From: Nipponacmea schrenckii
Taxonomy: Eukaryota > Mollusca > Gastropoda > Lottiidae
Length of the DNA stretch: 64,000 bases
NCBI GenBank assembly: GCA_030562195.1
Contig: CM060199.1
Span: forward strand, 26,928,338-26,992,337
Reading direction: 5' to 3'
The notes beneath the pieces were generated by a model, which was given only the letters and a program-made list of their open reading frames with translations, searched no databases and was not told the DNA's origin. The translations under genes were made by a program, and so were the position numbers. This document shows, piece by piece, positions 23,069 through 37,539 of the stretch (positions are counted from its first letter, which is position 1; every line of letters starts with the position of its first letter).

Positions 23069-24960
23069 TATTAATGGTTTAAGAAATAACTCAAACATTT
23101 TACAGATATATTCGTAGAAAACGTTTCAAAACTATTCCGTGAAAAATATCTCTATATGGTGATATTAAAGGGAAACGGTCCTCTATTTAATCGATGATTC
23201 ATCTTATAGATTGTGTTTTTCTCATCTCAACCCACCCAGCAAAATAAAAATCGATTGATTGTAAGCCGAGTTATGCCCTTAAATACACTAAATAATGTCA
23301 TAGGATGTGACGTCATTTCTAGTTTAGTCGCAAATACCCAGACGCAACAACAAGCTCGGCTGCACGAATTAGACTGGGTATTTGCGACTAAACTAGAAAT
23401 GACGTCACATCCTATGCCATTATTTAGTGTATTTAAGGGCATAACTCGGCTTACAATCAATCGATTTTTATTTTGCTGGGTGGGTTGAGACGAGAAAAAC
23501 ACAATCTATAAGATGAATCATCGATTAAATAGAGGACCGTTTCCCTTTAATGGTTTTAGAAATGTTATATAACATTTTACAGATATATTCCCTAAAACAT
23601 TTTCATAACGTTCCATGTAAAATGATTAACAAAAGTGATTTTGTGTGGTTCTAGAAATGTTATAAAACATTTTACACATATATTCCCTAAAACATTTTTA
23701 TATCATTCCATGTAAAATGATTCTCAAAGGTGATTTTGTCTGGTTCTAGAAATGTTATAAAACATATTACAAATATATTCCCTAAAACATTTTCATAACA
23801 TTCCACGTAAAATGATTCTCAAAGGTGATTTTGTCTGGTTCTAGAAATGTTATAAAACATATTACAAATATATTCCCTAAAACATTTTCATAACATTCCA
23901 TGTAAAATGATTAACAAAGGTGATTTTGTGTGGTTCTAGAAATGTTATAAAACATTTTACACATATATTCCCTAAAACATTTTCATAACATTCCACGTAA
24001 AATGATTCTCAAAGGTGATTTTGTCTGGTTCTAGAAATGTTATAAAACATATTACAAATATATTCCCTAAAACATTTTCATAACATTCCATGTAAAATGA
24101 TTAACAAAGGTGATTTTGTGTGGTTCTAGAAATGTTATAAAACATTTTACACATATATTCCCTAAAACATTTTTAAATCATTCCACGTAAAATGATTCAC
24201 AAAGGTGATTTTGTCTGGTTCTAGAAATGTTATAAAACATATTACACATATATTCCCTAAAACATTTTCATAACATTCCACGTAAAATGATTCACAAAGG
24301 TGATTATGTAAGGTTCTAGAAATGTTGTAAAACATTTTACAAACATATTCCCTAAAACATTTTTATAACATTCCACAAAATGATTCACGATGGTTATTTT
24401 GTATGGTTCTAGAAATGTTATAAAACATATTACAAATATATTCCTTAAAACATTTTTATAACATTCCACAAAATGATTCACAAAGGTTATTTTGTATGGT
24501 TCTAGAAATGTTATAAAACATTTTACAAATATATTCCCTAAAACATTTTTATAACATTCCACAAAATGATTCACAAAGGTGATTATGTATGGTTCTAGAA
24601 ATGTTATAAAACATTTTACAAATATATTCCCTAAAACATTTTTATAACATTCCACAAAATGATTCACGATGGTTATTTTGTATGGTTCTAGAAATGTTAT
24701 AAAACATATTACAAATATATTCCTTAAAACATTTTTATAACATTCCACAAAATGATTCACAAAGGTTATTTTGTATGGTTCTAGAAATGTTATAAAACAT
24801 TTTACAAATATATTCCCTTAAAACATTTTTATAACATTCCACAAAATGATTCACGATGGTTATTTTGTATGGTTCTAGAAATGTTATAAAACGTTTTACA
24901 AATATATTCCCTAAAACATTTTATAACATTTATTGTCAGACATGTTTATAAAATGTTTTA
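23069..24960. repeat. 95-bp satellite, about 15 units, interrupted by a palindrome
   Basis: The landmark GGTTCTAGAAATGTTATAAA recurs every 94-95 bases from 23648 on (23742, 23837, 23932 and so forth). A first degenerate unit lies at 23069-23160, left of the palindromic element, so the palindrome was inserted near the array edge. Decayed units run on to about 25070. Confidence 0.85.
23165..23550. mobile_element. TTAA-flanked palindromic MITE
   Basis: TTAA at 23165 and 23547 bounds AGGGAAACGGTCCTC ... GAGGACCGTTTCCCT. The arms are about 170 bases and almost perfect; only about 35 bases around 23340-23375 form a loop. The TTAA target and AGG start fit Kolobok or piggyBac MITEs. Confidence 0.8.
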
Positions 24961-25199
24961 AAATGTATCTAAAACCATACAAAATCACGCCATAAAAACC
25001 TTTTCGCACAACGTTATCGATGCTTAATTGGAAACATTTTTATGATGTTTTTAAATGTTTTTTTGTTAGCTGGGTTATGTTAGCATTGGAATTTATAAAC
25101 CCCTGTTTATACGGCGAGGATTTGTATATATGTAAATTTACACTCGTGTGTAAAAGTATATTTGCTGTGTATTCATAAAACGTATATTTCTCTTAGGTA

Positions 25200-25562
25200 A
25201 ATAAGGAGCAAATTGTCCATTTCTGACATAGCCTTGGAAAGGATCAGACCAGAAAGTTTTCAGCAAGCGCAGAATGTTTCCCTATTTCCTGGATGTAGCT
25301 CTAACTCTGGGTTGCACAAATGTTAGGGAATTAAGTAGTAAAGCTCTGATGTAGGAGTGGTTTGACAAGGTAGTCCTGCAGCACTTAGAAGAAACAGATT
25401 CGCTAGAAAACTTCAGAATGTGGAAGGAAACATTGAATTTTATCTGCAGACGACTTGAAGATGAACTATCTCGTTCCCATGACACAGTTGAAGAACCATT
25501 AGATGTCCAAAAGAAGGCAGCAATTACCATTTACTGGCTTGCATCATCGTCAGAATATCGAT
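25200..25562 (+). pseudogene. HARBI1-like (PIF/Harbinger) transposase remnant
   Basis: The plus-strand reading around 25275-25560 gives FLDVALTLGCTNVRELSSKA, a stop, then EWFDKVVLQHLEETDSLENF, and near the end LDVQKKAAITIYWLASSSEY. The last string matches the HARBI1 stretch in which conserved Ala/Leu residues precede 'EYR' and 'VANLFG'. A possible continuation (AVANL) follows an acceptor at 26450-26458, beyond a hAT MITE. The internal stop and missing DDE core make it a relic. Confidence 0.5.
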
Positions 25563-25584
25563 AGCAAAAAATATACATATTCTC

Positions 25585-26448
25585 TAGGGCTGCAACGATT
25601 CCTGAAGTGGCGATTCGATACACTAAACGATACCCGTGCGACGACACGATTTATTGCGATAATAAATCGCAATTCGTTGTTAAAAGGGAAAAGAAAGAGA
25701 AAAATGATATTAATATTAATATTTAAACACACTTTTCAATATTTGGCAAAAGTACAGTCTTTTTGTACATACGTAACTCCGTTTTCATCGGCACTGTTTT
25801 ACTTACGCACATCACCATCCCCCCACCCAACTTCACGTAAAGCTATCGATTTGAAACTTGGCAGAGGGGTACTTATATATGTCCTTAATATTCACAGCCG
25901 ATTCCAGACGATTCCGACTATTCCTTCTATTTATAATTAGCTTTTAGGGACGTTGGAAAGTGCGTAAGTTAAACAGTGCCGTAAAACTGGCTTTTTCACC
26001 CACAACGGTTTTTGACATTATTTGAATCTTATTAAATATATTAGCGAAATTAATTACGACATGTGCAATTCCATACTGCTATTTCCGGGAAAAAAATATT
26101 GATAACTATGCAAACAGACATTACGAAGTACATAATTTGTTTTAAAAAACTACTCAATAAGCATAATAGCAACATATGTTTTTGATGTTGTCTTTTATTC
26201 GTCAATAAACAAAAATAAATAATTTCTTTTTTTTCGCAAATAATCATGAAAAACAAATTTCTAATATCCTATAACGACAGAATTTTTTAATTACGCAAGA
26301 AATCTGTGTTCTTATAGGAAAATGAAGGGAGGTAATCAAATATCAGAATCGTGCTGATGCATCGCAATTATTTTTTTCTAACGAAATGCATCGATAAGCA
26401 GGAACGAATCGCGATTCATTGATTTTACGGTGAATCGTTGCAGCCCTA
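25585..26448. mobile_element. hAT-type MITE with exact 8-bp target duplication
   Basis: Termini are TAGGGCTGCAACGATTC and its inverse GAATCGTTGCAGCCCTA. The target duplication ATATTCTC is at 25577-25584 and 26449-26456. It carries ATCGATTCG-type inverted repeats inside and no intact transposase. Confidence 0.9.
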
Positions 26449-26539
26449 ATATTCTCACAGGCTGTAGCAAATTTGCAACTTATCCCAACTAGGTGTAAAT
26501 ATACTCACATGAGTAAAATCTGCACATAAGCAAAAAATA

Positions 26540-27062
26540 CATACGCTTTAAGCAGCTGTCAAGTTTTAACTTTTTTGTGAGTTATTCCCCTTGTAAAATA
26601 GTGTCAAAATGGTGTAGTGGCAATTTTCAATGGATCTTGGTGCAAGCATTGGCATTTAGAAAATTTTCAATGAATGTTTTTGAGTTATTGCGCAATTTAT
26701 TATTCAAATTCAATGCAGCCTGTGGGCGAATGTTAACTTGCCTGGCAAGCTATTTTAATGAAACTTGGTGTGATAATTGGAATTGATAAGACGCCGGTCA
26801 AGTTCAAACTTGTCAATTTTCATGAACGGTCTTTTTTTATTGCCCTGTAATTTTATTGTGGATGTAACAGAAGCTACAATTATCAGTGGATTTTGATGAA
26901 ACTTATTGTGAGCTTTGGAATTGATAAGACAGTGGTCAAGTTCAAATTTGACGACTTAGATGAAGAGTTTGATTGTGTATATAGATGCTATCAATCAAAG
27001 GAAAAAATGATTTAACAATGCTGATGTGTGGGCGTAGGTTACCTTGCCTGGCAAACTATTTT
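26540..27062 (+). mobile_element. Two pearl/Helentron-like 3' ends in tandem
   Basis: Two 5'-truncated copies. The first ends GTGGGCGAATGTTAACTTGC, with hairpin CTTGCCTGGCAAG, near 26756. The second ends GTGGGCGTAGGTTACC plus the hairpin near 27062. The DNA between begins AATGAAACTTGGTGTGATAA, a monomer core. Confidence 0.6.
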
Positions 27063-27295
27063 ATCATTTATATTGATGTTGGTTAAGTTTGAATGTGATG
27101 ATTTTGTGAAAAACAGTTCTGGAGTTGTCTCAGTAAAGCAATAAACAATAATACATCAATACATTTACTGCCAAGAGAGTGTATCAAACTTGACCACTGT
27201 GATTTTTAGTGAATTAAAATTATATTTTGTGTGTATAATATTATCTAACAGAAAGTCCAAATTTTGGTTCATTTCTACAAATACTAATGGAGTTT

Positions 27296-27480
27296 AATAA
27301 TAATAATAATAATAACAAACTCTTTATTTTACAGGGGTCAGAATTAGGCCCAATACACAAGGACATGGTCTCACATTCAGCCCATAGAGACAAATATAAA
27401 CTCTTTATTTTACATGGGTCAGAATTAGGCCCAATACACAAGAACATGGTCCTGTCTCACATTCAGCCCATGGGGCAATA
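27296..27480 (-). repeat. Duplicated retroposon 3' tail
   Basis: A (TAA) run at 27297-27317 is followed by two 90-base direct repeats, each with AAACTCTTTATTTTACA, GGTCAGAATTAGGCCCAATA and CAGCCCAT. On the minus strand each ends in AATAAAGAGTTT plus the TTA run, like the tail of a SINE or LINE. Confidence 0.5.
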
Positions 27481-27536
27481 CATTGGGGGAAAAAAAAATC
27501 GAAAATACATAATATCTCAATATACAATTCGTCTAA

Positions 27537-29103
<1,567 letters not shown>

Positions 29104-29970
29104 TTTTTTCAGTTAGATATTTTGAACTATGTTTTTAGGCTGGTACTAGTAGTATTTCAACTGTATTTCAATGTGTGGTTATATTTATAGAGAATTAAGA
29201 AAACTTATCTTAGTTGCTCTTAAATTGCAGTACCTGAAGTAAAAATTTTAGTGCACTGGTCTTATTGATATAGTATTTTTTTTACAAGATAATGGAATTA
29301 TGAAATCAGTTGATTAAATACAAATATGAATTATTAAAATCTTATTTTAATACAATTGATTCTGTTGTAGATTATATGAATATTACAACCCCTGTTTAAT
29401 TCATAAAGTTTGTTATTATTTGTATTTGTAGATTATATTCATATTACAACCCCTGTTATATTTGTAAAGTTTCTTATTATTGGTAGTTGTAGATTATATT
29501 CATATTACAACCCCTGTTAAATTTAGAAAGTTTCTTATTATTGGTATTTGTAGATTATATTAATATTACAACCCCTGTTTTATTAATATAGTTTGTTTAG
29601 ATTAACGTATCTCAATAAATTGGAGAGTTTTCTAAAGGGAGTCAACTGTATTTAAGTCAAGACCACAGTAATCGTATTGTTCCATAACATTTAGCACAAG
29701 ACGGCAACAAATATATCATTCAAACTGCACGAACAAATAAAAGTTTAAATAGAAATATATAAACTATGTTTAACATCAACTCGGATAAGATACAAATATA
29801 CTGTCAACTCATATTTCTTGATTTCAGATGACAACTTAATTTCAGCAATAAGCCACATTGCGACAGGTGCTGGAGTATGCCACCTATCAATGCCCCACAA
29901 TCTGGCAGGAAAATAAGAATCAAACAGCTTAAGAACAATAACAAAAGCAACACCTTTTGGTGACAATTCA
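29104..29970. other. Zinc-finger gene 3' flank with 61-bp tandem repeat
   Basis: Four units of about 61 bases lie at 29350-29600, each with ATATTACAACCCCTGTT. AATAAA at about 29614 could end the transcript. The remaining 300 bases show no gene. Confidence 0.5.
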
Positions 29971-30430
29971 TTTTTATACGCCCACATGAAAATGTGGACG
30001 TATATTGGTATCACCCCTGTCGGTCGGTCGGTCCGTCCGTCCGTCAACAATTACTTGTGTATGCGATACAGGCCAGAGTTTTTATCCCTATGTTAAAATT
30101 GACTTGTGTACGCAATAGAAGCTGTAGTTTTTATCCGATTTGAATGAAACTTGGTATGTGTATTCATCTTGATAATATCTCACCAGATGTCTGTTTATGA
30201 GTTATTGCCCTTGATTAAATGAGAAAATGTTAAAATTTACTTTTGTACGCAATAGAAGCTGTAGTTTTATCCGATTTGAATGAAACTTGGTTGTATATTC
30301 ATCTTTATAACATCTCAGACAAGTTAAAAAATGGTGCGATTCCAGATGTCGTTTTATGAGTTATTGCCCTTGATTAAATGAAAAAACATGGAATATTCTG
30401 TTTGCTGAAGTGGGCGTATGTTAATAGCCT
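29971..30430 (+). mobile_element. Pearl/Helentron-like element, short
   Basis: It has a complete 5' hairpin (TATACGCCCACATG ... ATGTGGACGTATA), a GTCGGTCC run, two monomers (ACGCAATAGAAGCTGTAGTT) and a degraded GTGGGCGTATGTTAATAGCC end without the usual hairpin. Confidence 0.7.
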
Positions 30431-30550
30431 CCTGATGAACATTTATCAAATTTGCACACAAGTACATAATGTCAATTTGTTGAAAGGTACATATTATCCC
30501 ACAATTATCTTTTACTTTACAAAATTTACTGTTTTCAAAGGTCTAAAGGA

Positions 30551-32289
30551 GGATATCTATAAAACGAAGACCGAAGACGGAAGACCTCTATAAAACGAAG
30601 ACCCAACTATAAAACGAGGACCCACTCAACTATAAAACGAAGACCCAACTATAAAACGAAGACCCACTCAACTATAAAACGAAGACCCAACTATAAAACG
30701 AAGACCCACTCTACTATAAAACGAAGACCCACTCAACTATAAAACGAAGACCCAGCTATAAAACGAAGACCCAACTATAAAACGAAGACCCACTCAACTA
30801 TAAAACGAAGACCCAACTATAAAACGAAGACCCACTCAACTATAAAACGAAGACCCAACTATAAAACGAAGACCCACTCTACTATAAAACGAAGACCCAA
30901 CTATAAAACGAAGACCCACTCTACTATAAAACGAAGACCCAACTATAACTATCTGATACAAGATTTAAAGTGATACATTACTTAGGATTGCTGTATTTTT
31001 CTGATTATGATTATGTCAATTAGAACTTTTCTTTCTAGGGTTTAGAAAATGATTAATAGAGCTAGTCATTTTGGCATAAAATGAAGTATAAACAAATTTT
31101 CCTTCAATGTCAGGACTTCAAAGAGAATTAGTCTTGGTATCTGATTCCTGTTGGGATAAAGTAAAGATTTTTAGGTCTCATGGTCTCTTGGTTTGGCTTG
31201 GCTAAACAAAACGATAGGCTAAAAATATTCTCACTGCCTATAATCATAGAACTGTAACCAGTCGTCTGTATAAACAGGTTAAATAGCCGATCACAGACAC
31301 CCTATTTTAATGATTTAACGGCTAGAATAGGCTTGGATTCTGCGCACTGTAACATTACTTTTGTAAACATTCATCTCGGCATTTTGTCACCTCGAACTAA
31401 GGTATGTTTTGGAAAAAAACGTAAATTATATGATGGAATAAATATAACACAAATATCGATGATATCCATAATAAAGACAAGCGTGAGGGACGACCCTTAA
31501 CACTTGCATAAAAGATCATTAGGCCTAGCAATACGACGACAAAAACCGCTAATCCGGAAGCCAACCTTTAAAGTGAAGGTTAATGTGGATAACCTGATCA
31601 CATATCAAAAGGAAAGAAAGAATATCTGCAATTGAAAAGCAGAAACAGACTTTTACTGCACTTTTCTGTAAACAAAGGGGACAAACAATTGTTAACGCTG
31701 ACCACACACCCAATTAAATCAGATACCAAGACTAATTCTTTGTGAAGTCCTGACATTGAAAGAAAATTTGTTTATTTTATGCCAAAATGACTAGCTCTAT
31801 TAATCATTTTCTAAACCCTTTGTCCTGATTTCACTTCAATTGTATTCTGTATTACACAGGTGGCATCTAGAAAGAAAAGTTCTAATTGACATAATCATAA
31901 TCAGAAAAATACAGCAATCCTAAGTAATGTATCACTTTAAATCTTGTATCAGATAGTTATAGTTGGGTCTTCGTTTTATAGTAGAGTGGGTCTTCGTTTT
32001 ATAGTTGGGTCTTCGTTTTATAGTAGAGTGGGTCTTCGTTTTATAGTTGGGTCTTCGTTTTATAGTTGAGTGGGTCTTCGTTTTATAGTTGGGTCTTCGT
32101 TTTATAGTTGAGTGGGTCTTCGTTTTATAGTTGGGTCTTCGTTTTATAGTAGAGTGGGTCTTCGTTTTATAGCTGGGTCTTCGTTTTATAGTTGAGTGGG
32201 TCTTTGTTTTATAGTTGGGTCTTCGTTTTATAGTTGGGTCTTCGTTTTATAGAGGTCTTCCATCTTCGGTCTTCGTTTTATAGACACCC
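30551..32289. mobile_element. Foldback element with long TIRs, 10-bp TSD (MULE-like)
   Basis: The target duplication GTCTAAAGGA is at 30541-30550 and 32290-32299. Inverted arms of about 590 bases start GGATATCTATAAAACGAAG and GGGTGTCTATAAAACGAAG. The outer 350 bases of each arm are a minisatellite of CTATAAAACGAAGACCCA alternating with a CTCA insert; the inner 240 bases are unique sequence shared by both arms. The centre (31150-31700) is non-coding. A 9-10 bp duplication with long TIRs is typical of Mutator-like elements. Confidence 0.75.
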
Positions 32290-32299
32290 GTCTAAAGGA

Positions 32300-33238
32300 A
32301 GTATTAGAAAATTTTGTGTTCTCAACAGGCTTGGTCATCTGTCTCTAAAATACGTAGTATTATTTAGAGTCAACATGTCGGTCTAAGTCTTTCGATATTC
32401 AATCACAATAATTCAACATAGCATCATGAAAATCTTGAACTAGTCAAAATAAAAGTAGACCACAACATTTTTTCAACACTCTCACTGCACACAAACAAAC
32501 AAATTTTTTTAAATTAAGATTAACCTTGAACTTGAAATACTCTCATTTCATAATATCTGAAAGAAAGTGCAATTTCAGACATTAAATTCCAAATCTAGAC
32601 CTAAATATATACATGCTAAAACCCCAAGATAGAGAGTTTTGAAAAATAACACAGACTATATTTGTATACAATCATTAGCTTATAATGTTTTGGTTAGTCC
32701 TATATATAATATAACAATACAAAAATTTGGTGGTTTGAATTTCATCTGCAGGGGTTCAAATTAAAACTCGCCCAGTCGCAATTGGCAACCGAAAATTCTA
32801 CTGAAACTAAAATCCTGGTAAAGGTTGCCCAGCTGGCAACCTTTTTTTGGACTACTTTCGCTTTATATCGGAATTTTATGTTAGCTGTGCAATTATCACA
32901 AAACAAAATCTGGGTGTGAGGGATTGACTTTGTTGTCCAGTCTTTTAACTCTCACATAACTGTTTTTGAAGACCGGAAGATTGTATTTTTGTTATTTCGT
33001 TTCATAAAATATTTCTTCTGTAATTTTCTTATAGCCTGTAAACATCCATCTTCTAAATTCTTGTGGAGATTTTTAGAGGGTGTAATTAAACTGGAAACTG
33101 GAACAAAAAGAAAGAATGACTATTTCATTTTACTAAAAAAATTACACCTAAAAATTTCAATGGGCCCAAAAACATTGTATGTTAGGGGCCCAGTGGGCTC
33201 CTGAAGTGACTGTCTTAATTTAAATCCCTGGGATGAGA
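32300..33238. other. Non-coding, with hAT-like inverted ends
   Basis: An inverted pair CAGGGGTTCAAATTAAAAC (32749) and the reverse of CAGGGATTTAAATTAAGAC (33212-33230) may bound a 480-bp hAT-like MITE, but no 8-bp duplication is visible. A strong hairpin GGTTGCCCAGCTGGCAACC followed by T7 lies near 32823. Confidence 0.4.
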
Positions 33239-35012
33239 TTAACGCGTTTCACCGGCAATTAAAATACAAGTAAAGAATATTTTATTGATTTATGGTAAAG
33301 AATTTTGATATTGAAAACGGTAGATCTTGTGAAAGAAATAAAGTTGGTAGATTTGGTTTGTGGTAGTTAAGGGCCCAGTATGTTCCTGACCTGGTTTTCT
33401 TAATTTCAGCCCCTGCTGCTGATAATGCTGTTGACAGCCCTGGTGGTTTACTTTCATTTTGACTAGAATTTTTGTAAAGAAACCAAGTTTTAGTCAGGAT
33501 TTCATATGACATATTGCAGAGTTTTCAACAAGAATTCTAGCAAAAAAAAGGTATAGAAGATTGAATTTTGTGATTTAATATGGAAGGAGATGGTAAATTA
33601 TTCAACTTGAGCGTACAACTTTTGCTCCTGTGAAGAGTAACTCGTACATTATACTAAAACACTGCTGTAGAAAGTCAGACCCCTTGCTCCCCCCTTAAAA
33701 ACGTCCTATTTTGCCCACCTCAGGACCTTGTAATTCGACTTTTGCTTACAAATTTGATTTATGTGTCATTTTGACCAGTTTAATGTCATAACCAAACCTA
33801 CTTGCGTTTGTGGATTAACATGAGGAGTGGAAATGTCAAAAAGACAAAAACATTTTTTTGTCAGTATTTTGTGACATAACAATGATTATTTTAGGGAATG
33901 ATGCAGGTAATATAGGGCTGGGAGATATACTGGTATGATGATATATACTGGTATGAGTATTGATACCTTTAGTAATATCGTCTGATGAGTAAAGAATCGA
34001 AATATCGTTTATTCCGCGATATACCTTTTTAGATAAATTATATCTTAGCTGATATACTTCAAATATTGTCTTGTTAAAAAAACGTAGCATCCTAGAAACG
34101 AGGAGTAGTATGTTTCTGTTGTTACTAGAAATAGACTGTTGTTCAACCTACTGTCTACAGGCCTTTCACTTTCCTTTCTTTCAATTCTTGTACTATATGG
34201 TGTTTATTAGATACATATTATGTATTTATAATGCGACTTCATAACACTTGCTCCATTTGTAAAACCGATAAACTTATTCGATACGCTTACGGCTAGGGCT
34301 AGATCTAATTATCACTATAGGATGAAAGTGCCGTTCCGACAAATTTGGGTCAGTCAGTCTCCTTTCAATAATATTATGCTGTGACCTATGACCCGTGAAT
34401 CCATTAACCGTGACGGCACCGAATCAGTAAGCCCTATTATGACCTAGGCCTATAGTAATAAAAACCCAGTGCTGTTCTTAGAGGAAACTAATGATTGATG
34501 GATATTTAAAAGAAAATGAAATATTGGATAACGATGACAGAAATATACCTGGTTGATTATAGAAATATACCTGGTTGATTATAGAAATATGCCTGGTTGA
34601 TTATAGAAATATACCTGGTTGATTATAGAAATATACCTGGTTGATTATAGAAATATACCTGGTTGATTATAGAAATATACCTGGTTGATTATAGAAATAT
34701 ACCTGGTTGATTATAGAAATATACCTGGTTGATTATAGAAATATACCTGGTTGATTATAGAAATATACCTGATTGATTATAGAAATATACCTGGTTGATT
34801 ATAGAAATATGCCTGGTTGATTATAGAAATATACCTGGTTGATTATAGAAATATGCCTGGTTGATTATAGAAATATACCTGGTTGATTATAGAAATATAC
34901 CTGGTTGATTATAGAAATATACCTGGTTGATTATAGAAATATACCTGGTTGATTATAATATAAGAGTTATTTTAAGTTATTGTTAATTTTGTTATGTTTA
35001 ATTGTGTTGAAT
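33018..35012. repeat. Segmental duplication, copy 1 (left part)
   Basis: Matches 47622-47713, 49790-50111 and 51815-53290 in order. The differences are insertions present only in the second copy. It contains a truncated hAT start (TAGGGCTGGGAGATATAC near 33914) and the 22-bp VNTR. No gene is seen. Confidence 0.85.
34541..34957. repeat. 22-bp minisatellite, about 19 units
   Basis: Direct repeats of GAAATATACCTGGTTGATTA plus TA with rare variants (ATGCC, TGATTG). The paralogous array at 52902 has about 15 units. Confidence 0.95.
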
Positions 35013-35082
35013 ATTTTTTTTTTTTTTTTATCTTGAAAAATGTTTATTCAAAATATATACATATATGTACATGTACATAATA

Positions 35083-35120
<38 letters not shown>

Positions 35121-37358
35121 TAATAATAATAATAATACACAATGCATAAATACAATTTACAGTTGTAAAAACTATTTTTTTTTCTTTAAAATATATATGT
35201 ACATGTGCTATTTAAAACCGTGATGCATTTACAGGTAAAAGCAGAGCCTGTCTTAGTATATACAAAAGCAATGGCCTTGCAAAAATGATGTTCCAGGGAG
35301 AAAAAAAAAAGAACAACTAAAAAATTATATAAAAAGATTGAAAAAACATGTTTAACTATTTAGTTGTAAAATGGAAAATAAACGAAACTGGGAAACCAAG
35401 TGGTTATATGGGTCAGTAGGCAAGCCAATTATTTTTACCAAAAGTAGGTCAGTAGAGCATGACCTATTTTAAACGTGCAGGAAGTCTACTATACTGTAGT
35501 CTTATAGTAAAAATGAAGAAAAAAAGAAAAAAGAAAGATTTGAGTACACTAAAATAAGATATGAGGTTAAATCAAAAATATGGAATTATCAGAATTAAAA
35601 TAAACTATGAATTACATAATTATGAAAGTTTGACAATAGTTTGTATGTTAATTACATCAATATATGGTGGATAGGACAAAAGTTTTTTTGAAATTACTGT
35701 CTTGAAGGAAATAATACAAATGTTTAACATGATATTCTAGGAGCTTTATAAAAAGAGGCATTACATCAACAAATCTGCTGTTTTTGACATATAAATTTCT
35801 ACGTCTGATAATTGCTAATCTAACAAATGATAAAATTATATTAAGAATATTGTTAATCTTTTTACAGCTAGATAATTTATAAGATAGTCAAATATATAAA
35901 TGGAGTTGGTTTCCAGTAAAACCTGAAGGCATAAAATCAATAAGTAAATTTCTGAACTAATTCCTGTATCTTAGGACAAGAAAGAAATAAATGTTCCATA
36001 TCTTCAATATTATCAGTATTAAAAAGTTTACAAACAGGAGAATCTATCATCTTGTATTTAAATAGCTTTGCATTTGTATAAATAATATTATGAGCAATTT
36101 TAAAATCATTAACAGTGCAATCATTACCTTGATAAGAAATAAATACATTGGGCCACATTATTTTGAAATCTATGGTAGGAAATAAAGTTAACCAGAAGTT
36201 AATGTTGGGGAATGTGAAATATTGGATCTAAGAGTATTGTAGATAGAGGAACATTCTGACATATTGACCTCAGTGTCATTGGAAGGAAAAAATAATTCAA
36301 GCTCGCTATGGGTGGTGTTTCTATTTTCAATCTGTTGAATCCATTCTTTAGGTAAGGATGATATAATGTTATATTTCCCTTCAATGACACAGGAATTAAT
36401 ATTAATATTTCTCTCACTGAACCTCTCTAAGATTCTATCAAAGGGGAGTAAGCTAAAATCATCATAACATATAATATCTGAAATAGTAGTCATTTTACAA
36501 TCAATGAAAGGTTTAAAATTCAAGTGGCGTCCATTATAGGTTATAAAAGGATTGAAAAATATGGGTTGATTAACTAACATATTAATATTTACAGGTTTAA
36601 CAAGAATCTTATTATTAATATTATCCCAAGCAATTAATAGACTTTGATAAAAGGAGGGAAAACAATTAAATCCTTGTTTGATTGTTTTCATATAGAAAGC
36701 AGATATAGTTAAAGAACATTTCAAATATAGTGACAAATAAAAGCTTAAAATAAATTTCCATGTAAATACACAAGATATGTCTTCATATCTCTTAAGCCAA
36801 ATTAACCTAAAGGCTTGTTGTCTAAGTAAAATATTTGGTATATTAAGCTCTCCATCTTTAAAATTCCTAATTACAGTAGTATTTTTAATGAGTGTAGGTT
36901 TTCAATGCCATAAAAATTTTTTAATAGAAGAATTTATATCTGTGACAACAGTCAGGAATATCAAATACCCTTAAGACATACCAAATTTTACTCAAACATA
37001 GTGAGTTTATAATAACAGATTTTCCTATCAGAGATAAATTTCTCTGGGTTCATATATTAAGGATAGATTCGATACTTCTAACTCTGCTGTCCCAGTTGTA
37101 CTTCATACAAAGTGTTGTATTGGGTCCTAAATAAATACCCAAGATTTCTACACATTCTTTTATTATGCTCAGTTTTATAGTAAGTGAAATAGGAACATCT
37201 GCGGCTGCGCTTAAGGGTAAAAGTTGGGATTTGTCCTCATTAAATTTAGCACCCGAAGCATGACAGTAAGGTTTTAGAGCAGTAAATACATTTATAACTG
37301 AAGCTGAGGAAGATACAGTAATAGTACAATCATCTGTATGTTGATATATAATACAGGG
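35013..37358 (-). pseudogene. Non-LTR retrotransposon (L1/Tx1-like) 3' part, copy 1
   Basis: On the minus strand the 3' end shows AATAAA and a poly(A) of about 17 (plus-strand T run at 35013-35029), with a TTA-rich stretch just upstream. Upstream lie the C-terminal zinc knuckle region (C.LFNTD...MEHLFLSC, one Cys changed to Phe) and, at 37050-37358, reverse-transcriptase parts around the catalytic box (YQHTDD, normally YADD-like; then GAKFNEDKS and LGIYLG). Small indels split the frame. The element is 5'-truncated and continues at 42507 beyond the copia insertion. Confidence 0.75.
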
Positions 37359-37363
37359 ATTAG

Positions 37364-37539
37364 TGTTAGAGGTCCATGTACGCCTAAGGAATACACAACG
37401 CCTATCAATAGTAACCTTTATTACATGCACATCCGTACATACAGAACGCCAGGTCTAAACTGACGCTAAACGTCTCATGCACGTGACATGAGTATATTGT
37501 TCATGCACGGGATATCTATTTATAGATATAACCTCAACA
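37364..37539 (-). repeat. copia 3' LTR
   Basis: 176 bp, TGTTGAGG ... CTCTAACA on the minus strand. The purine-rich tract lies about 15 bases from the LTR edge (37551-37570) rather than touching it. Confidence 0.92.

Noticed and set aside
23213..23502. Two mirror 91-codon frames with the same peptide
   Set aside because: Both strands of the palindromic MITE; no coding signal.
24257..24760. Minus-strand frame of 167 codons with a repeated peptide
   Set aside because: It is the 95-bp satellite read in an open frame.
32749..33230. Complete hAT MITE
   Set aside because: Inverted ends match, but the flanking 8 bases do not; kept only as a note.
34541..34957. CRISPR-like regular repeats (also 30600-30950, 52902-53232)
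   Set aside because: Units are contiguous with no unique spacers, and the context is eukaryotic; these are minisatellites.
36777..36974. Plus-strand frame of 65 codons (also 60144-60353)
   Set aside because: It is antisense to the non-LTR element's open frame.
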